Assembly (NCBI GenBank): GCA_032433765.1 | Contig: JAVIAB010000139.1 | Location: 39,639,608-39,703,607 of the forward strand | DNA: 64,000 nucleotides | Origin: Megaustenia siamemsis | Taxonomy: Eukaryota; Mollusca; Gastropoda; Stylommatophora; Ariophantidae | Reading direction: 5' to 3' | In this document: in pieces, positions 1 to 10,186 of the stretch | Layout of the letters: the number at the start of each line of letters is the position of its first letter | Position numbering within the stretch: the first letter of the stretch is position 1 | Notes under the pieces: generated by a model | Told to the model about the DNA's origin: nothing | What the model saw: only the letters and a program-made list of their open reading frames with translations | The model's database searches: none | Program-made: the position numbers and the translations under genes

Positions 1-745
1 AAAAACCATAACAGCTAACGATAGTTTGAGAAAGGAGTAAATAATTCTGAAAAATACAAACACTTAAACTAGAAAGAAATATCAAACATACGAAGAAGGA
101 CCTCATGATGTAGAGTTGTAGAGGTTACGTTTATTAAAATACTGGCACAAAAGAAAATACAACTGTCATAATCTCTTGTTCTTCAAAATATTCTTACATT
201 ATTATCATTATTATTATTATTATTATGTTGACCACAGATCAACAAAATAGTCAGCAGTCAACATGTCCTGTGCCTTTATAAAGTAAACAATTCAATCTCT
301 CCCGCTCTGTTAGGTACATGGCAACTCTTCATAGAATGATTCACAAAATGATTCTGCCTTTCCCCTGCTCCATCTTGCTGTCGTTGGCATGCCCCCCCCA
401 CCACCACCACATGCTGAGGCGAACACTATCCCCCCCCCCAGGAAAGTGTATTTTGCAGACACCCCTCACTCCTACCAACCGACAAGATTAGGGGCATCGT
501 GATACTCAAGCTAGATTTTGAATTCAGAATTTATGATAAAATAATTATTTTTCAATTAAGACACAAAAAACCATATTTATATTTATTTTAAAAAAAAAGA
601 CTACGTGGATTTACATTTAAAAACTGTATAATATCAAACATGATCTCAAAGTCTGGGCCCTCACTAAACCCTGGGCCTCTAGGATTAGGCTTTATCAACC
701 GCCACTTTGTGGTGACCACATCCTTCATGTTACCTCCGCAAATTG
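1..745. other. Non-coding AT-rich sequence, nothing recognised
   Basis: No coding region or known repeat is recognisable here. The stretch holds a short ATT-rich microsatellite near 203-228 and C-rich runs near 390-440. It ends at the target duplication of the nested SINE that follows. Confidence 0.5.
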
Positions 746-756
746 CTACATTGTAG

Positions 757-1265
757 TAAGTAGTAAAGAGCCCCGTCACGCCAAGTGACGTGTAGGGAAT
801 AAGGTGTTAGTGACCATAATTTTCATACACTTTCGACACATGATTTTTGGGGTAATGTGGTCGGTATTACACCCGTGCCGCTTTACTTTCCCAGACAAAA
901 TTCGGTACCCATCTAAGGCTGGGGAGCCGCGATAGCTCAGTGGTTAGTGAACTGGACTACAAAGGACAAGGGGTAGGGTTCGATCCCAACCGACGGCTTC
1001 CGGGTTCACCCAGCCTTAAATGAGCACCGAATTTTTTTCTGGGAAAGTAAAGCGGCACGGGCGTAATACCGACCACATTACCCCAAAAAATCATGTGCTG
1101 AAGGTCTGTAAAATTTATGGTCACTAACACCATATTCTCTATACGCCACTTGGCGTGACGGGGACTACTTACTTTTACTATTTACGGCTGGATGAACCCG
1201 GAAGCCGTCGAACCTCCTGTCCTTTTTAGTCCAATTCACTAACCACTGAGTTATCACGACTCCCA
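757..1265 (-). mobile_element. SINE S1, outer copy, split by an inner SINE
   Basis: This is a minus-strand S1 SINE. Its 3' part lies at 757-922 and its 5' head at 1186-1265. It is flanked by an 11-bp direct repeat CTACATTGTAG (746-756 and 1266-1276), read as the target-site duplication. The two halves become continuous if the inner plus-strand SINE is removed. The head carries a degenerate A-box (ATAACTCAGTGG on the minus strand). Confidence 0.85.
923..1185 (+). mobile_element. SINE S1, full-length tRNA-derived inner copy
   Basis: S1 begins GGAGCCGCGATAGCTCAG and contains an RNA polymerase III A-box (TAGCTCAGTGG) and B-box (GGGTTCGATCCC) at tRNA-like spacing. A tRNA-unrelated body follows (ACCGACCACATTACCCC) with a CACTTGGCGTGACGGGG motif near the 3' end and a T-rich tail. 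The flanking GGCTGG (917-922, 1186-1191) duplicates the target inside the outer SINE. At least five other S1 copies in the window share this layout. It is a retroposon that would depend on a LINE, not a functional tRNA gene. Confidence 0.9.
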
Positions 1266-1465
1266 CTACATTGTAGTGCTCGGGAGAATTACAGAATACT
1301 AACTTGATATGTGGGCTAACCACCTCTAACATCTACCTGTTTTTACTGTCTCCAATCTTTGTTACGCGTAGATGTTAGAAGATTTCCTTTTGGCTAACAT
1401 ATGATGGGGTTCTTTTATAAGCAAAGGAGATAAGCACAAATATAAAATATATTTTTAAAAAAGTA

Positions 1466-1650
1466 AATACTATGAGAGGCCACGAGTAGAGCTGCAGAGA
1501 ACGTGTTAAATAAACATTAGAATTGTATCTATCAGCTAAATTAGAAGAGAGGTGAGACGAACCACGACGTTTTGTAGGACAGGTCTTCATCCGGTACACA
1601 CACAAAAATATACAGAGATCAGCAGGATGTGCAAATATATAACCATATTG
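1466..1650. repeat. Dispersed repeat R4 with degenerate hammerhead-like motif
   Basis: This block is clearly similar to one in every unit of the 5-kb array (first copy about 20187-20360). Both share AGAGCTGCAAAGAA-type sequence, an interval with AGACGAGACAAACTGCGACG-type sequence, then a cluster reading on the minus strand as a hammerhead core relic (minus-strand CGGATGA at 1587-1593; AAAACGTC ending at 1566). Two core positions are off consensus, so activity is unlikely. The parent element is not identified. Confidence 0.6.
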
Positions 1651-1663
1651 CGTAGTACTAACC

Positions 1664-2176
1664 GGCGTAGTAATGGCAACTGTATAACTGAAATAAACAG
1701 AAGAATAGGTAAAGCAAAAAGTAATTTTAATGCCATGAAAAATATACTAACATAAACAAAAACAAACTAAACTAAAACTAAGAATAGCAATATGTTACAT
1801 CTTCAATGGTTTGGCTCAATATTTCTGTATTTTGCAGAAACATGGACATTAGACAAGAAAACAGAACAGAAAATTGAAGCCTTGAAATGTGGATTTATAG
1901 AAGAATAGATAGAATTGGATGGAAAGAAAAGAAAGCAAACGATGAAGTTTTAAAACAACTGAAAATTAAAAGAGAACTCATCATCATCAAGTACCGGGCC
2001 TACTGGTGTATACAAGGTAAAATAGGCAGAGGCAGACCAAGACTAACATGGACGAGTAACATCAAATGATGGTCAAGTCAACCTATGACAATCTGCACCA
2101 TTAAAGCAAGAGACAGAGTGGAATGGGGCTCCATGGTAGCCAACCTTCGATGCGGAGACGGCACTCAATGATGATG
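1664..2176 (+). mobile_element. LINE-A 3' fragment, 5'-truncated, with 10-bp TSD
   Basis: Translations give the C-terminal region of a non-LTR reverse transcriptase polyprotein in several frames. These include TEINRRIGKAKSNFNAMKNI, then WKEKKANDEVLKQLKIKREL, then GKIGRGRPRLTWTSNIK and the terminal WGSMVANLRCGDGT. An ATG-repeat tail follows. AGTACTAACC flanks the fragment (1654-1663 and 2177-2186), indicating target-primed insertion. A 30-bp piece of the LINE-D 3' end sits inside it near 1985-2015. Frameshifts and stops make it a dead copy. Confidence 0.8.
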
Positions 2177-2454
2177 AGTACTAACCATATTGCCCGGCGT
2201 TGTACTAACCATATTGCCTAAATGTGTGTCCTTAGTACAAAAAAATTATATGGGTCTCAACACCATGTTCCTATGCACATCAGTAGAGGTTCGGCATCGT
2301 TCTTTCAAATATAGCAAATCCATGTTTAAATCCTTTAAAGGGAAACAATCATACAATGGGATTGTGTTACAATTTGATTAACTGGATTATCTATTCTTAG
2401 ATTAAGCACCCAGATTAAAGATACAGCAGTTAGCGCATATATATATATATATAT

Positions 2455-2600
2455 TGTTTTTTATTTTTGTTTCTGTTGGTTATTTGTGATTTTTTCCAAG
2501 TACTGTGAACATACATTTTCCTCTGAAATGATTCGCTGATCTATCGCCTCGGAAGTTTCCCTGTATAATAATATTCATGTATTATTATTTGTGACCAGTA
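2455..2600 (+). mobile_element. SINE S2, 3' part
   Basis: The sequence matches the 3' two-thirds of the S2 copy at about 2804-3035. Shared landmarks are ATGATTCGCTGATCTA, CGCCTCGGAAGTTTCCCT and an AATAATATTCAT end. The tRNA-like head is missing. A short TA dinucleotide run (about 2438-2453) sits at the left edge. Confidence 0.65.
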
Positions 2601-2803
2601 TAAATCACTGGAAACTATTCGTACTGTTTCGTCCTATAACTGTTTGTCTGCAACGCAAGTAATCAGCCCTACCCTATCCGGGTGATACTTGTCTTAATAG
2701 GAAAATACAGATACACAATTTATTCCCGAGTTGTGATCGTAACCCTATGCTATAGTCATGAGAACACCTGCGTAAAAGACATCGCCAATGATAGCTATCT
2801 TTT

Positions 2804-3040
2804 TAGATAGCTGAGTTGGTCGTGTGCTCTAGCGTTTGATTTCTCGTGTCAATGCGCTGTGCCAAAGTGTACGAGTTCGATCCTGTTTCTGACCATATGT
2901 TTTTCTTTGCTTTTTTTCTGTTCTTGATTATTTATTATTGTTTTCCGTGTGCTGAAAACATACATCCTTCTCTAAAATGATTCGCTGATCTAACGCCTCG
3001 GAAGTTTCCCTCTACAATAATATTCATTTATTAGTATCTG
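2804..3040 (+). mobile_element. SINE S2, tRNA-derived
   Basis: The head reads TAGCTGAGTTGGTCGTG (A-box-like) and, about 50 bases on, GAGTTCGATCCTG (B-box-like). A T-rich segment follows, then the CTCGGAAGTTTCCCTCTACA tail. A second family member lies in each unit of the 5-kb array (first copy 19403-19580). No clear target duplication was found. Confidence 0.75.
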
Positions 3041-3399
3041 TCTACAGTTAGCGCGCTGTCTTTCTTTATAATTTTACTCTAAGATAATGACATATATTCG
3101 TTCGTTCTAAGAAATTAAATAATTATAACTAATGTATAAAAGCAAAGGACAAACTTATTTTTTGTATTTTTTGCGAACAATTCTATGCATCAGTTTTAAT
3201 AGGCAGGATGTTGGTAAATTCTGGTTGACTAATCCTGGCGCAGGCAGTCAGCTATGAGTCACTAATAGCTTTAAAATGACAGCAATGATGATTTTATCGG
3301 GATTTTTTCTGCTTCTTTCATTATATGTTAGGTTACAACGAGTAATTTTGTTAATACCGCAGTCCCTTGTTATCAGAGAGGGAAACAGGCAAATAATCG

Positions 3400-3560
3400 C
3401 AATGCTGCGGTAAAGCTGGTAGCAAGGAGCAAGTGGTGGGGGTGTAACGTACACTCTACATACAGGGTATGGCGACAGATTTGCCAATATAAGTAATATA
3501 ACAAAATACTGACGTTTCGTCCTACATGCGATCTTCTTCAGAATACGAGACCAACATAAA
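3400..3560 (-). repeat. Repeat R7 containing a hammerhead-ribozyme-like motif
   Basis: On the minus strand CTGAAGA (3535-3541) is followed 16 bases later by GAAAC and GTC (3511-3518). These are the conserved core boxes of a hammerhead ribozyme (CUGANGA, GAAA, cleavage after GUC). Bases before CTGAAGA (CGTATT) and after GTC (AGTATT) can form about five stem I pairs, including G-U pairs. Stem II is weak as I read it, and stem III would be the two-base palindromic type. Hammerheads of this minimal form are described in Penelope-like retroelements (established knowledge). A TGCTGCGGTAAAGCTG motif about 100 bp away recurs near the motif at 11.29 kb, so both belong to one repeat family. Confidence 0.5.
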
Positions 3561-3887
3561 TGGACAACGAAATCAGGATATACTCTACAGCACATAGAAA
3601 AACCGGGACAAGTAAGTCAAAGAGAGATAAGAAGAATTGTGTCTCTCCGTCCGTCCGTCTGTCTGTGGCTGTCTGTCTGTATAACTTTCATTCGACTGAA
3701 GTATTGTCTATATCTGCAATGTCGTTTCCTGTATAATGTTAATGTCTTGTGTAATTCTTGCAGTGGCCCATATAGTTGTGTCTGTAGTGTTGTATCTATG
3801 AGCCAATGGATTTTCCTCAGTCTACTATATTTAGTGCAGTCTTGGAATATGTTTTAAGCGGTCTGGGGCGCCTGTCCACATATACAT

Positions 3888-4119
3888 GAAGTTCAGGTGC
3901 CGATAGATATTTTATTTTATATGCATGTGACTGTGCAGTCGATTCTGGCATATTCTGAGGCATATAATGATAACTTGTTCCCATCTATTCATATTATGAA
4001 AAACATCTTGATTTGGAACTTCTGGTTTATTTCATTATCTGTTTCTTCTGATGGTATGTTACTGGTGCATCTGGTTGTGTGTCTGTTACGCCTTCCTTTG
4101 CCAGCTGATCTGCTCTCTC
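3888..4119. repeat. 232-bp perfect direct repeat, left copy
   Basis: This 232-bp block is identical, as far as I can read, to 5291-5522. The pair exactly brackets the LINE-B insertion. Both copies belong to LINE-C sequence, so the simplest reading is an unusually long target-site duplication. Confidence 0.85.
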
Positions 4120-5290
4120 TCTTCTCTCTCTTCTTTTACCTTTTAGCTCCTGGTGGAGCACAGGTCTTCAACAAACACTTTCCAAGTCGTTCTGTTTTTT
4201 GCCATTCTTTTAAGATCATTCCATGTCTTCCCCATCATCTTCATCTCTGCTTCTATCTGTCTTCTCCAAGAATTCCTTGGTCTTCCTCTTTGTCTTTTCC
4301 CCTGGGGATTCCAAAAAAGGGCCTGTTGTGTAATACTCTCAGTTGGCTTCCGTAGTGTGTGTCCTATCCATCGCCATCGTCTTCGCTGTATCTCTTTATC
4401 CACTGGTATTTGACCGTACATTTCCATAATTCCACGTTAGTGACTTTGTCCTGCCATTTCCATCCCTTTATTCTGCGCAAGCATCCATTAATGAAAGTCT
4501 GTACTTTCGTGATTGTCAATTTTGTCATTCTCCATGTTTCACAGCCATATAATAGGACCGACTTAACATTTGAGTTGAAAATTTTTATTTTTGTATTTAG
4601 CCTAATTTCTTTGGATTTCCATATGTTCCCAGTGCAATGAAAGCTCCTCTTGCTTTTGATATCCTTATTTTGGTATCATTTTCTGTTCCTCCCTCTTTAT
4701 CTATATTACTGCCCAGATATATATAAGATTGTACGTCTAGTAGAGGTATTTCTCCTAGTTTTATATGGTTATTGCCAACTGCATTAATTCTCATAATATT
4801 GGTCTTATCTCTATTAATCTTTAGTCCTAGCTGTTGTGATCTCTCATCTAATATACTCATTTTATCCTGCATCTGTTGATGGCTGTGTGATAGGAGAGCT
4901 ATGTCATCAGCAAAGTCTAAATCATCAAGTTGTTTGGTCAGTGACCACTGGATCCCATTTCTGTTGTTTTGAGTTATTTTCATAATCCAATCTATGGCCA
5001 GTAGAAAGAGAAATGGAGACAGGAGGCATCCTTGCCTTACTCCTGTTCTTATTTCAAATGCTTCTGTAAGCTGTCCTTCATGCACCACACTACATTTTGT
5101 TCCTTCATACATTGTTTTTATCAGGTTAATAAACTTTATGGGGATTCCGTAATGACTCAGCAACTTCCAAAGCATTCTTCTGTCTAAACTATCAAATGCC
5201 TTTTCGTAATCTATGAATCCAATATATAGTGGGGATTTTAGTTCTAAACTTTGTTCAACTATTATACGTAGGGTAGTTATTTGATCAGCA
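4120..5290 (-). mobile_element. LINE-B reverse transcriptase fragment, 5'-truncated
   Basis: The minus strand encodes most of a reverse transcriptase palm and the C-terminal region. FIDYEKAFDSLDRRMLWK starts near 5260, TGVRQGCLLSPFLF and the catalytic LDFADDIALL follow, then IYLGSNIDKEGG. After a frameshift near 4620 come LLYGCETW and RRRWRWIGHTLRKP, then NPQGKRQRGRPRNSW at about 4200. The endonuclease and N-terminal part are missing because copying stopped early. A pyrimidine-rich stretch at 4120-4140 is the 3' tail. The palm is well preserved, so this copy is younger than most LINE pieces here. A second copy is at 51685-52213. Confidence 0.85.
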
Positions 5291-5522
5291 GAAGTTCAGG
5301 TGCCGATAGATATTTTATTTTATATGCATGTGACTGTGCAGTCGATTCTGGCATATTCTGAGGCATATAATGATAACTTGTTCCCATCTATTCATATTAT
5401 GAAAAACATCTTGATTTGGAACTTCTGGTTTATTTCATTATCTGTTTCTTCTGATGGTATGTTACTGGTGCATCTGGTTGTGTGTCTGTTACGCCTTCCT
5501 TTGCCAGCTGATCTGCTCTCTC
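5291..5522. repeat. 232-bp perfect direct repeat, right copy
   Basis: This is the partner of 3888-4119. It runs directly into the intact continuation of the LINE-C RNase H segment. That shows this side is the original flank and that LINE-B landed inside LINE-C. Confidence 0.85.
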
Positions 5523-5789
5523 GTTTCCTAGTAATCCACAGTGAGATGGGATCCACTGCAGGGTAACCCTGTGGTGCTCGCAGAGTTCATTCAATATGAT
5601 CTGCAACTGTGGCAAATGTGTGGATTATAGCGCCTGGAGTATTTATCTCGCATCTGGCAAAAACACTACAGTCTGTGAGCTAAGATTACTCAGTTCAGCA
5701 GTTTTTCTATTGCCAAAGTTAATGCTTGGATTTCTGCATCTTAACAGCGTCAAGAAAGTCAAAACCTATCCAGAAGTAGATATTAACTC

Positions 5790-6180
5790 AGATCACAGAA
5801 GGCGCGCTTCCCAGCACCAGAGCTGGAAGTTGTCAGCGACCCACAGCTGATGGCTTGCGCCAGGATCGGTGAACCAGAACCATCCAGACCCTGCTCCACC
5901 TCTCCGTGGTGCCTCTAGTAACAGACTAACCTCTCTAGTCTGGCCAAGCGAGCAGGGATCGAAGAGGGAAGACAACCCGGTACTCAAAAATGTCGTGCTG
6001 AGGTCGTGTTGGGCCGAAAGGCGCAAATATAACAGTTATACTGTAAACCACAACACAACGCAGACACGCCCACTTAACGTCCTTTAAAGGGCGGATTACG
6101 AAGAGGAATTCTACAGTCTACGAATACTCTAGAATACTTTAGTCATCGGGCGAACGCAAGCAAGCAAGCAACTCAGATCA
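5790..6180 (+). repeat. Dispersed repeat R1
   Basis: A copy of R1, recognised by GCACCAGAGCTGGAAGTTGT, CCTGCTCCACCTCTCCGTGG and TGTTGGGCCGAAAGGCGCAA. An inverted copy lies at about 38945-39300 and a diverged one at 49300-49620. No open reading frame of substance or polymerase III box was found. It may be a non-autonomous element. The end near 6150 has a short CAAG run. Confidence 0.65.
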
Positions 6181-6239
6181 CAATCATGTAATGGTTAAAA
6201 TGAAAGTCAAACTAAAGAGAAACAAACAAAAGACTAATC

Positions 6240-6240
<1 letters not shown>

Positions 6241-6297
<57 letters not shown>
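6241..6297. repeat. CT dinucleotide microsatellite
   Basis: About 57 bp of nearly pure CT repeat lie directly against the left end of the R2 copy. The run may have grown from the tail or target site of that element. Confidence 0.95.
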
Positions 6298-6299
<2 letters not shown>

Positions 6300-6626
6300 G
6301 ATCAGGACTCAATCAGAGTAAGATTCCAGACTCTCACATGAAGTCAGCTGTCTGTTTAAGTGTGTTGATCGCCCCCACAGACAGAACATCACAATTAGAG
6401 TCTCCCAGGTCCACTCTGATTGAACACCCGTTAAAACGTTGCACTGTGTTCTGCGCCAGTGGCCCAGTGCATCCGATTTCAGCCAGCATTTTATTCAGGT
6501 TTGCTTTCCTTAGCCTTTGATTGTCCCCAATCTTCCTGTAAGGCAGCAGATGATCTTTTCTGTAGGGGGATTCTGCCCTTAGATGGTCGGCTCTCCCAGG
6601 TTTACGAGCACCATCTAGCCGAGTAA
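6298..6626 (+). mobile_element. Retroposon-like repeat R2, plus-oriented copy
   Basis: About 330 bp match, in inverted orientation, the insertion inside the transposase gene at 8085-8510. Shared landmarks are GCGATCAGGACTCAATCAGA, AACACCCGTTAAAACGTTGC and GGGGGATTCTGCCCTTAGAT. It ends only a few bases from the TA flank of the mariner-type element. No coding capacity or clear polymerase III box is visible. Confidence 0.75.
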
Positions 6627-7080
6627 AAGACTAGCTCGTTTCAAATAACGTGCCCAACTTCAAAACGTTATTACTCAGTAACCGTTTGTTAAAAACTTTT
6701 GAAATTTTCCAAATGTTATTAGAATGCAAAAGACCCTTTAAATGTATATTTAACAAATATCTTGCAGCTGCAGTTTTCTTAAAGCGGCGAATTTCTTTGA
6801 TGTTTGTCAAAATTGTAAATTGTGAACCCCTAAATAATAGAAATTACCGTAGTTGCTGGTCTATGATTAATTTTCACTAGGTAAAGCCGTGGCCGTAATG
6901 GGAAATAACCTAATAAGACAAAACACCAGGAGAATTATTGTCTTCTCAGTTCGAGGACGGACGATAATATCAAGGTATACCTGTATGTCCAATTTTCATA
7001 GTTGTGGGGTCCTGATAAGGACCGTTTGTTGAACTAATTTAAGGTAATATAGGGGCCAACATTGTGGGGGCTATATACTT

Positions 7081-8796
7081 TCATTCTGAATCAGACGAGT
7101 CTAAAAGATTAATAACTGTTTGTGGTTGAACATTCCACAAACCATCATTTTTCCAATATTCCTCTTCCTGTTTTAAGACGTGGTCTTCACATTTAGCCCA
7201 ATAATCTTCGTCTATATTTAATAAAGCGAGATTAGCAAGAGTCTTTACATCGCATATTTTGAATGTTGTATTTTCATCTGCCACTTGTCCTTTTAATTTT
7301 GCCCAGATTAGTTCTATTGGATTTAAATGAGCATGGTAAGGTGGCAGCCTCAAACTTATATGACCGTGCTCTTGGATAATCTTATCTATTTGAAAAATCT
7401 TTGTCCTTTGTTTTTGCTTTACTAGAAATAGTAATTCAGGTTTTAAGTACATGTTATTAAATTGTATGTGCTCCTTTGTGAGCCATATCTTAATAGCATC
7501 TTTTGTACTGGATGACGTCGGGACTTTATCTTCAAGTGCAACAATGTTGTGGTACGCTGCATTGTCCATTATTAGGCAAGATGGTCGATCTAGTGATGGG
7601 AGAACAGAATTTTCAATCCAATGTCTAAATATGTGATCATTCATCTCAGAGTGATAATCCCGATTGTCTATGGATTTTGAAAGAAAAATGAGCTCTGCAT
7701 TCTGTATTGGTCCATGTTGTCGACTACCTGCATGAGCAATTATCAAGCGCTGTCCTTTGCTGCTAGGTATTAATCTCTTAATCTTTCCATCTGATGACTG
7801 CCATTCCCTTTGGTTAGTGTGGTGAGCATTGATCCATGTTTCATCCAAGTACACAATATCATAACCTTGCTTGCGCACCTCTTTTACTTCACGTAAGTAC
7901 TTGCTTCTCATGACTACCATATGTGGCTTCTCACAGATGATGTTTCGTCCATTGGAATACTTTCTGAATGTAAAGCCTGCAGCTCTCACATTCCTCCATA
8001 ATGTAGGCTTTGATATTTCAATACTGTTGTTCTTTTTCAGCGATACTTTTAATTTTCTTATTGTAACAGTTTCATTCATACCCAGTGAGACAGTGTTAGT
8101 CATGCCTCGTATCGCTATGTGCATGTATGTGTTTGTCACATCTCATATCTTTGTGTGTGCGTGTCTGTGTTAGTCACCTCTAGTGACTCGGGCAGATGGT
8201 GCTCGTAAACCTGGGAGGGCCGACCATCTAAGGGCAGAATCCCCCTACAGAAAAGATCACCTGCTGCCTTGCAGGAAGATTGGGGACAATCAAAGGCTAG
8301 GGAAAGCAAACCTGAATAAAATGCTGGCTGAAATCGGATGCACTGGGCCACTGGCGCAGAACACAGTGCAACGTTTTTAACGGGTGTTCAATCAGAGTGG
8401 ATCTGGCAGACTCTAATTGTGATGTTCTGTTTTTAACACACCTAACCTGACAGCTGAGTTCATGTGAGGAGCTGGAATCCTACTCTGATTGGGTCCTGAT
8501 CGCAGACAGACATTCATACCCAACATTTTGCGAATTTCACTTCTAATAAGTTCACTGTCGAAATTATCCAACATTTTTGCTCTTCCTTGTGATTTTGTAT
8601 ATTTTGAACATTGGCGGTCACGTGCTTGAATCCAGCGATTAAATGACCGTTTAGATAAATCCAAAATGTGTCTTATCCTATTCTCAGGGTTTTCTAAAGA
8701 ATGAAATAATCTTCCTCGTTTAGCCTCTTTGCAAAAATAGTCATACATTTTTATTGCGATGTTTTGTAAACTGCAGAATTTCATTTTAAGACTCAT
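7081..8796 (-). pseudogene. DDE transposase, IS630/Tc1/mariner group, interrupted by R2
   Basis: The gene cuts and pastes its own element by DDE chemistry in the nucleus. The N-terminal part (8796 down to 8511) carries helix-turn-helix-like sequence (HILDLSKRSFNRWIQARD). The catalytic part (8072 down to 7081) has the three acidic residues in typical contexts: YLDETW, IMDNAAYH and LNPIELIWAKLKG. Numbered on the 352-residue downstream reading frame these are D99, D192 and E276, so 83 residues separate the second D and the E, against 34 in classical Tc1. The reading frame is open except for the 426-bp R2 insertion plus its 12-bp duplication (438 bp, divisible by three). Both halves therefore stay in the same frame, with a stop inside the insertion. 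Without it the protein would be about 425 residues. From memory, a DD82E group called Sailor has similar spacing; assignment needs a search. Confidence 0.9.
8085..8510 (-). mobile_element. R2 retroposon inserted in the transposase gene, 12-bp TSD
   Basis: The insertion is bounded by the direct repeat CATTCATACCCA (8073-8084 and 8511-8522). Removing it and one repeat restores continuous transposase coding. Its right 330 bp match the R2 copy at 6298-6626 in opposite orientation; the left 100 bp are GT-rich. A 12-bp target duplication fits LINE-driven retroposition. Confidence 0.85.
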
Positions 8797-9229
8797 GATA
8801 AATGTTATCGTTCCACGTCACCACCTATGAATGAACGGAAATGGAACACACAATTTCTCTTGTTTTTTACAAGTGTCTAATTGTGTCAAAAAACCACGGT
8901 AAAAGCATGCAAACACGTCAATTTTACCGTGTATGAATTTTTACTCGCTATTTTTAACTTAAAATACTGTAAACATTAAGTTTTTACTACATCAATGGGT
9001 CGTTATAAATTCATATAAATCAAATAAGCAACAATAATAACCAAATGTTTTTTTTTTTTAATGAAATTAATTCCCTGTTGGGCTCTAATCATTATAACTT
9101 TACATGCAAATTTTGAACAACTTACAACAAGCGGTTAAAAAGCTATCGATTTTAAAAGTTGGGTACGAGTTATGAAACAAGCTATAATCCATCAACAATA
9201 CCACTAGACATAACAGCTTTAAATTATAA

Positions 9230-9655
9230 ATATTTTAAAAATAATTATACAATACATACAAGAACACATATCAGAAGCTACTAGAAGAAGGGATTGGGCA
9301 GTACAGAAGAGAAAATCATGATTAAAAAGTTACAACCAAATGGAATATTTAAAGAAAAGCATACAATCAACTTAAGACATCTTACCCAAAAAGGAAAATA
9401 ACAAAGAACAAAAATGTATAACTGACGCCATCTTGGAAAAAATGGAAGAAGGAAGACAAGCGAAGAATACTACCCAAAACAATAAAATATATAATAAAAT
9501 ACGCGCAGTGTGCAAAAAGGTAATAGAAGACTAGCTCAGCCAAAGATGTCTAGAAATTTAAACCATGGGAAATAAACAAGATCTGAGATGGATGCACACA
9601 GAAATAAAGAGAATGACTAGTAAAAAATGTTTAAAGTCACAGAAAGTGGATAAAA

Positions 9656-9689
<34 letters not shown>

Positions 9690-10165
9690 AAAAATGCTAA
9701 CAGACAGCAAAAATATAATCAGCAGATGGCTAGAGTATATAACATAATTATTTTATTACGAAAGGGAAAAGAAACCAATTATAAAATGTACATCTGGCTG
9801 TAAAATATTACAATCTGAAGTGGAAAAGGCTATACAAACAATGAAAAAGGAGAAACTGAAGGACCTAACAACATACAGAAAGAGACGATACAAGCACTAG
9901 ATTTTTTTGCATTGAAGTGATCACCGACATATGCAACGACATATACCATACAGGATACATATCAAATAAAGTAAAAACATCAACCTTCATTGCATTGCTT
10001 AAAAAGAATGGTGCAGTTGAATACTGTGATTTTAGAATAATAAGTCTAATGAGCCAGGTAAAAAAAAAATATTGCTTAAAGTTATACAAGGAATGATTCA
10101 GAATAAAATCAATATGGAGTTAGAAGAACAACAATTTCTAATTATGAAAATCAGTGGGCTAAAAT
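9230..10165 (+). mobile_element. LINE-A endonuclease/RT junction fragment
   Basis: Plus-strand translations in shifting frames match the region just upstream of, and into, the reverse transcriptase domain. They include the GPNNIQKETIQALD-type motif near 9860, then ITDICNDIYHTGYISNKVKT, then KKNGAVEY and a relic of LKVIQGMIQNKINMELEEQQ near 10075-10140. A run of 29 A at 9659-9687 interrupts it. This fragment covers a different part of LINE-A from the copies at 1664-2176 and 37.7 kb. It is degenerate. Confidence 0.7.
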
Positions 10166-10186
10166 AGCCATATTCTGCTATGTTTT

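Larger units (their letters stand above)
3650..5745 (-). mobile_element. LINE-C RNase H and C-terminal region, interrupted
   Basis: Minus-strand translation gives an RNase H segment (DAEIQALTLAIEKLL in one frame, then VTLQWIPSHCGLLGNERADQ and LAKEG in another). Past the interruption, near 3650-3890, comes a C-terminal part with a cysteine/histidine-like remnant (YMWTGAPDRLKHI). The tail ends in a short TCTG/CCGT-rich microsatellite near 3649-3682. This marks a non-LTR retrotransposon with an RNase H domain. It is split by LINE-B (4120-5290), and several frameshifts and stops make it non-functional. Confidence 0.75.
6634..9182 (-). mobile_element. Tc1/mariner-type DNA transposon, nearly complete
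   Basis: Imperfect terminal inverted repeats of about 55 bp start GCTCGTTTCAAATAACG at 6634 and GCTTGTTTCATAACTCG (complement) at 9182. A TA dinucleotide flanks both ends (6632-6633 and 9183-9184), the target duplication expected for this superfamily. The single gene is a minus-strand transposase. Without the 426-bp R2 insertion the element is about 2.1 kb. A related but more decayed transposase lies in each unit of the 5-kb array. Confidence 0.9.

Noticed and set aside
923..1010. tRNA gene
   Set aside because: A- and B-boxes are present, but the head continues into a SINE body with target duplications and the same structure recurs across the window.
3248..3595. 115-codon minus-strand frame as a host gene
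   Set aside because: No family signature. It runs across the hammerhead-like repeat R7, and no splice or promoter context supports it.
6191..6520. 109-codon frame with a Leu-Ser run
   Set aside because: It reads through the CT microsatellite into R2. The same applies to frames over 17400, 49000 and 56600.
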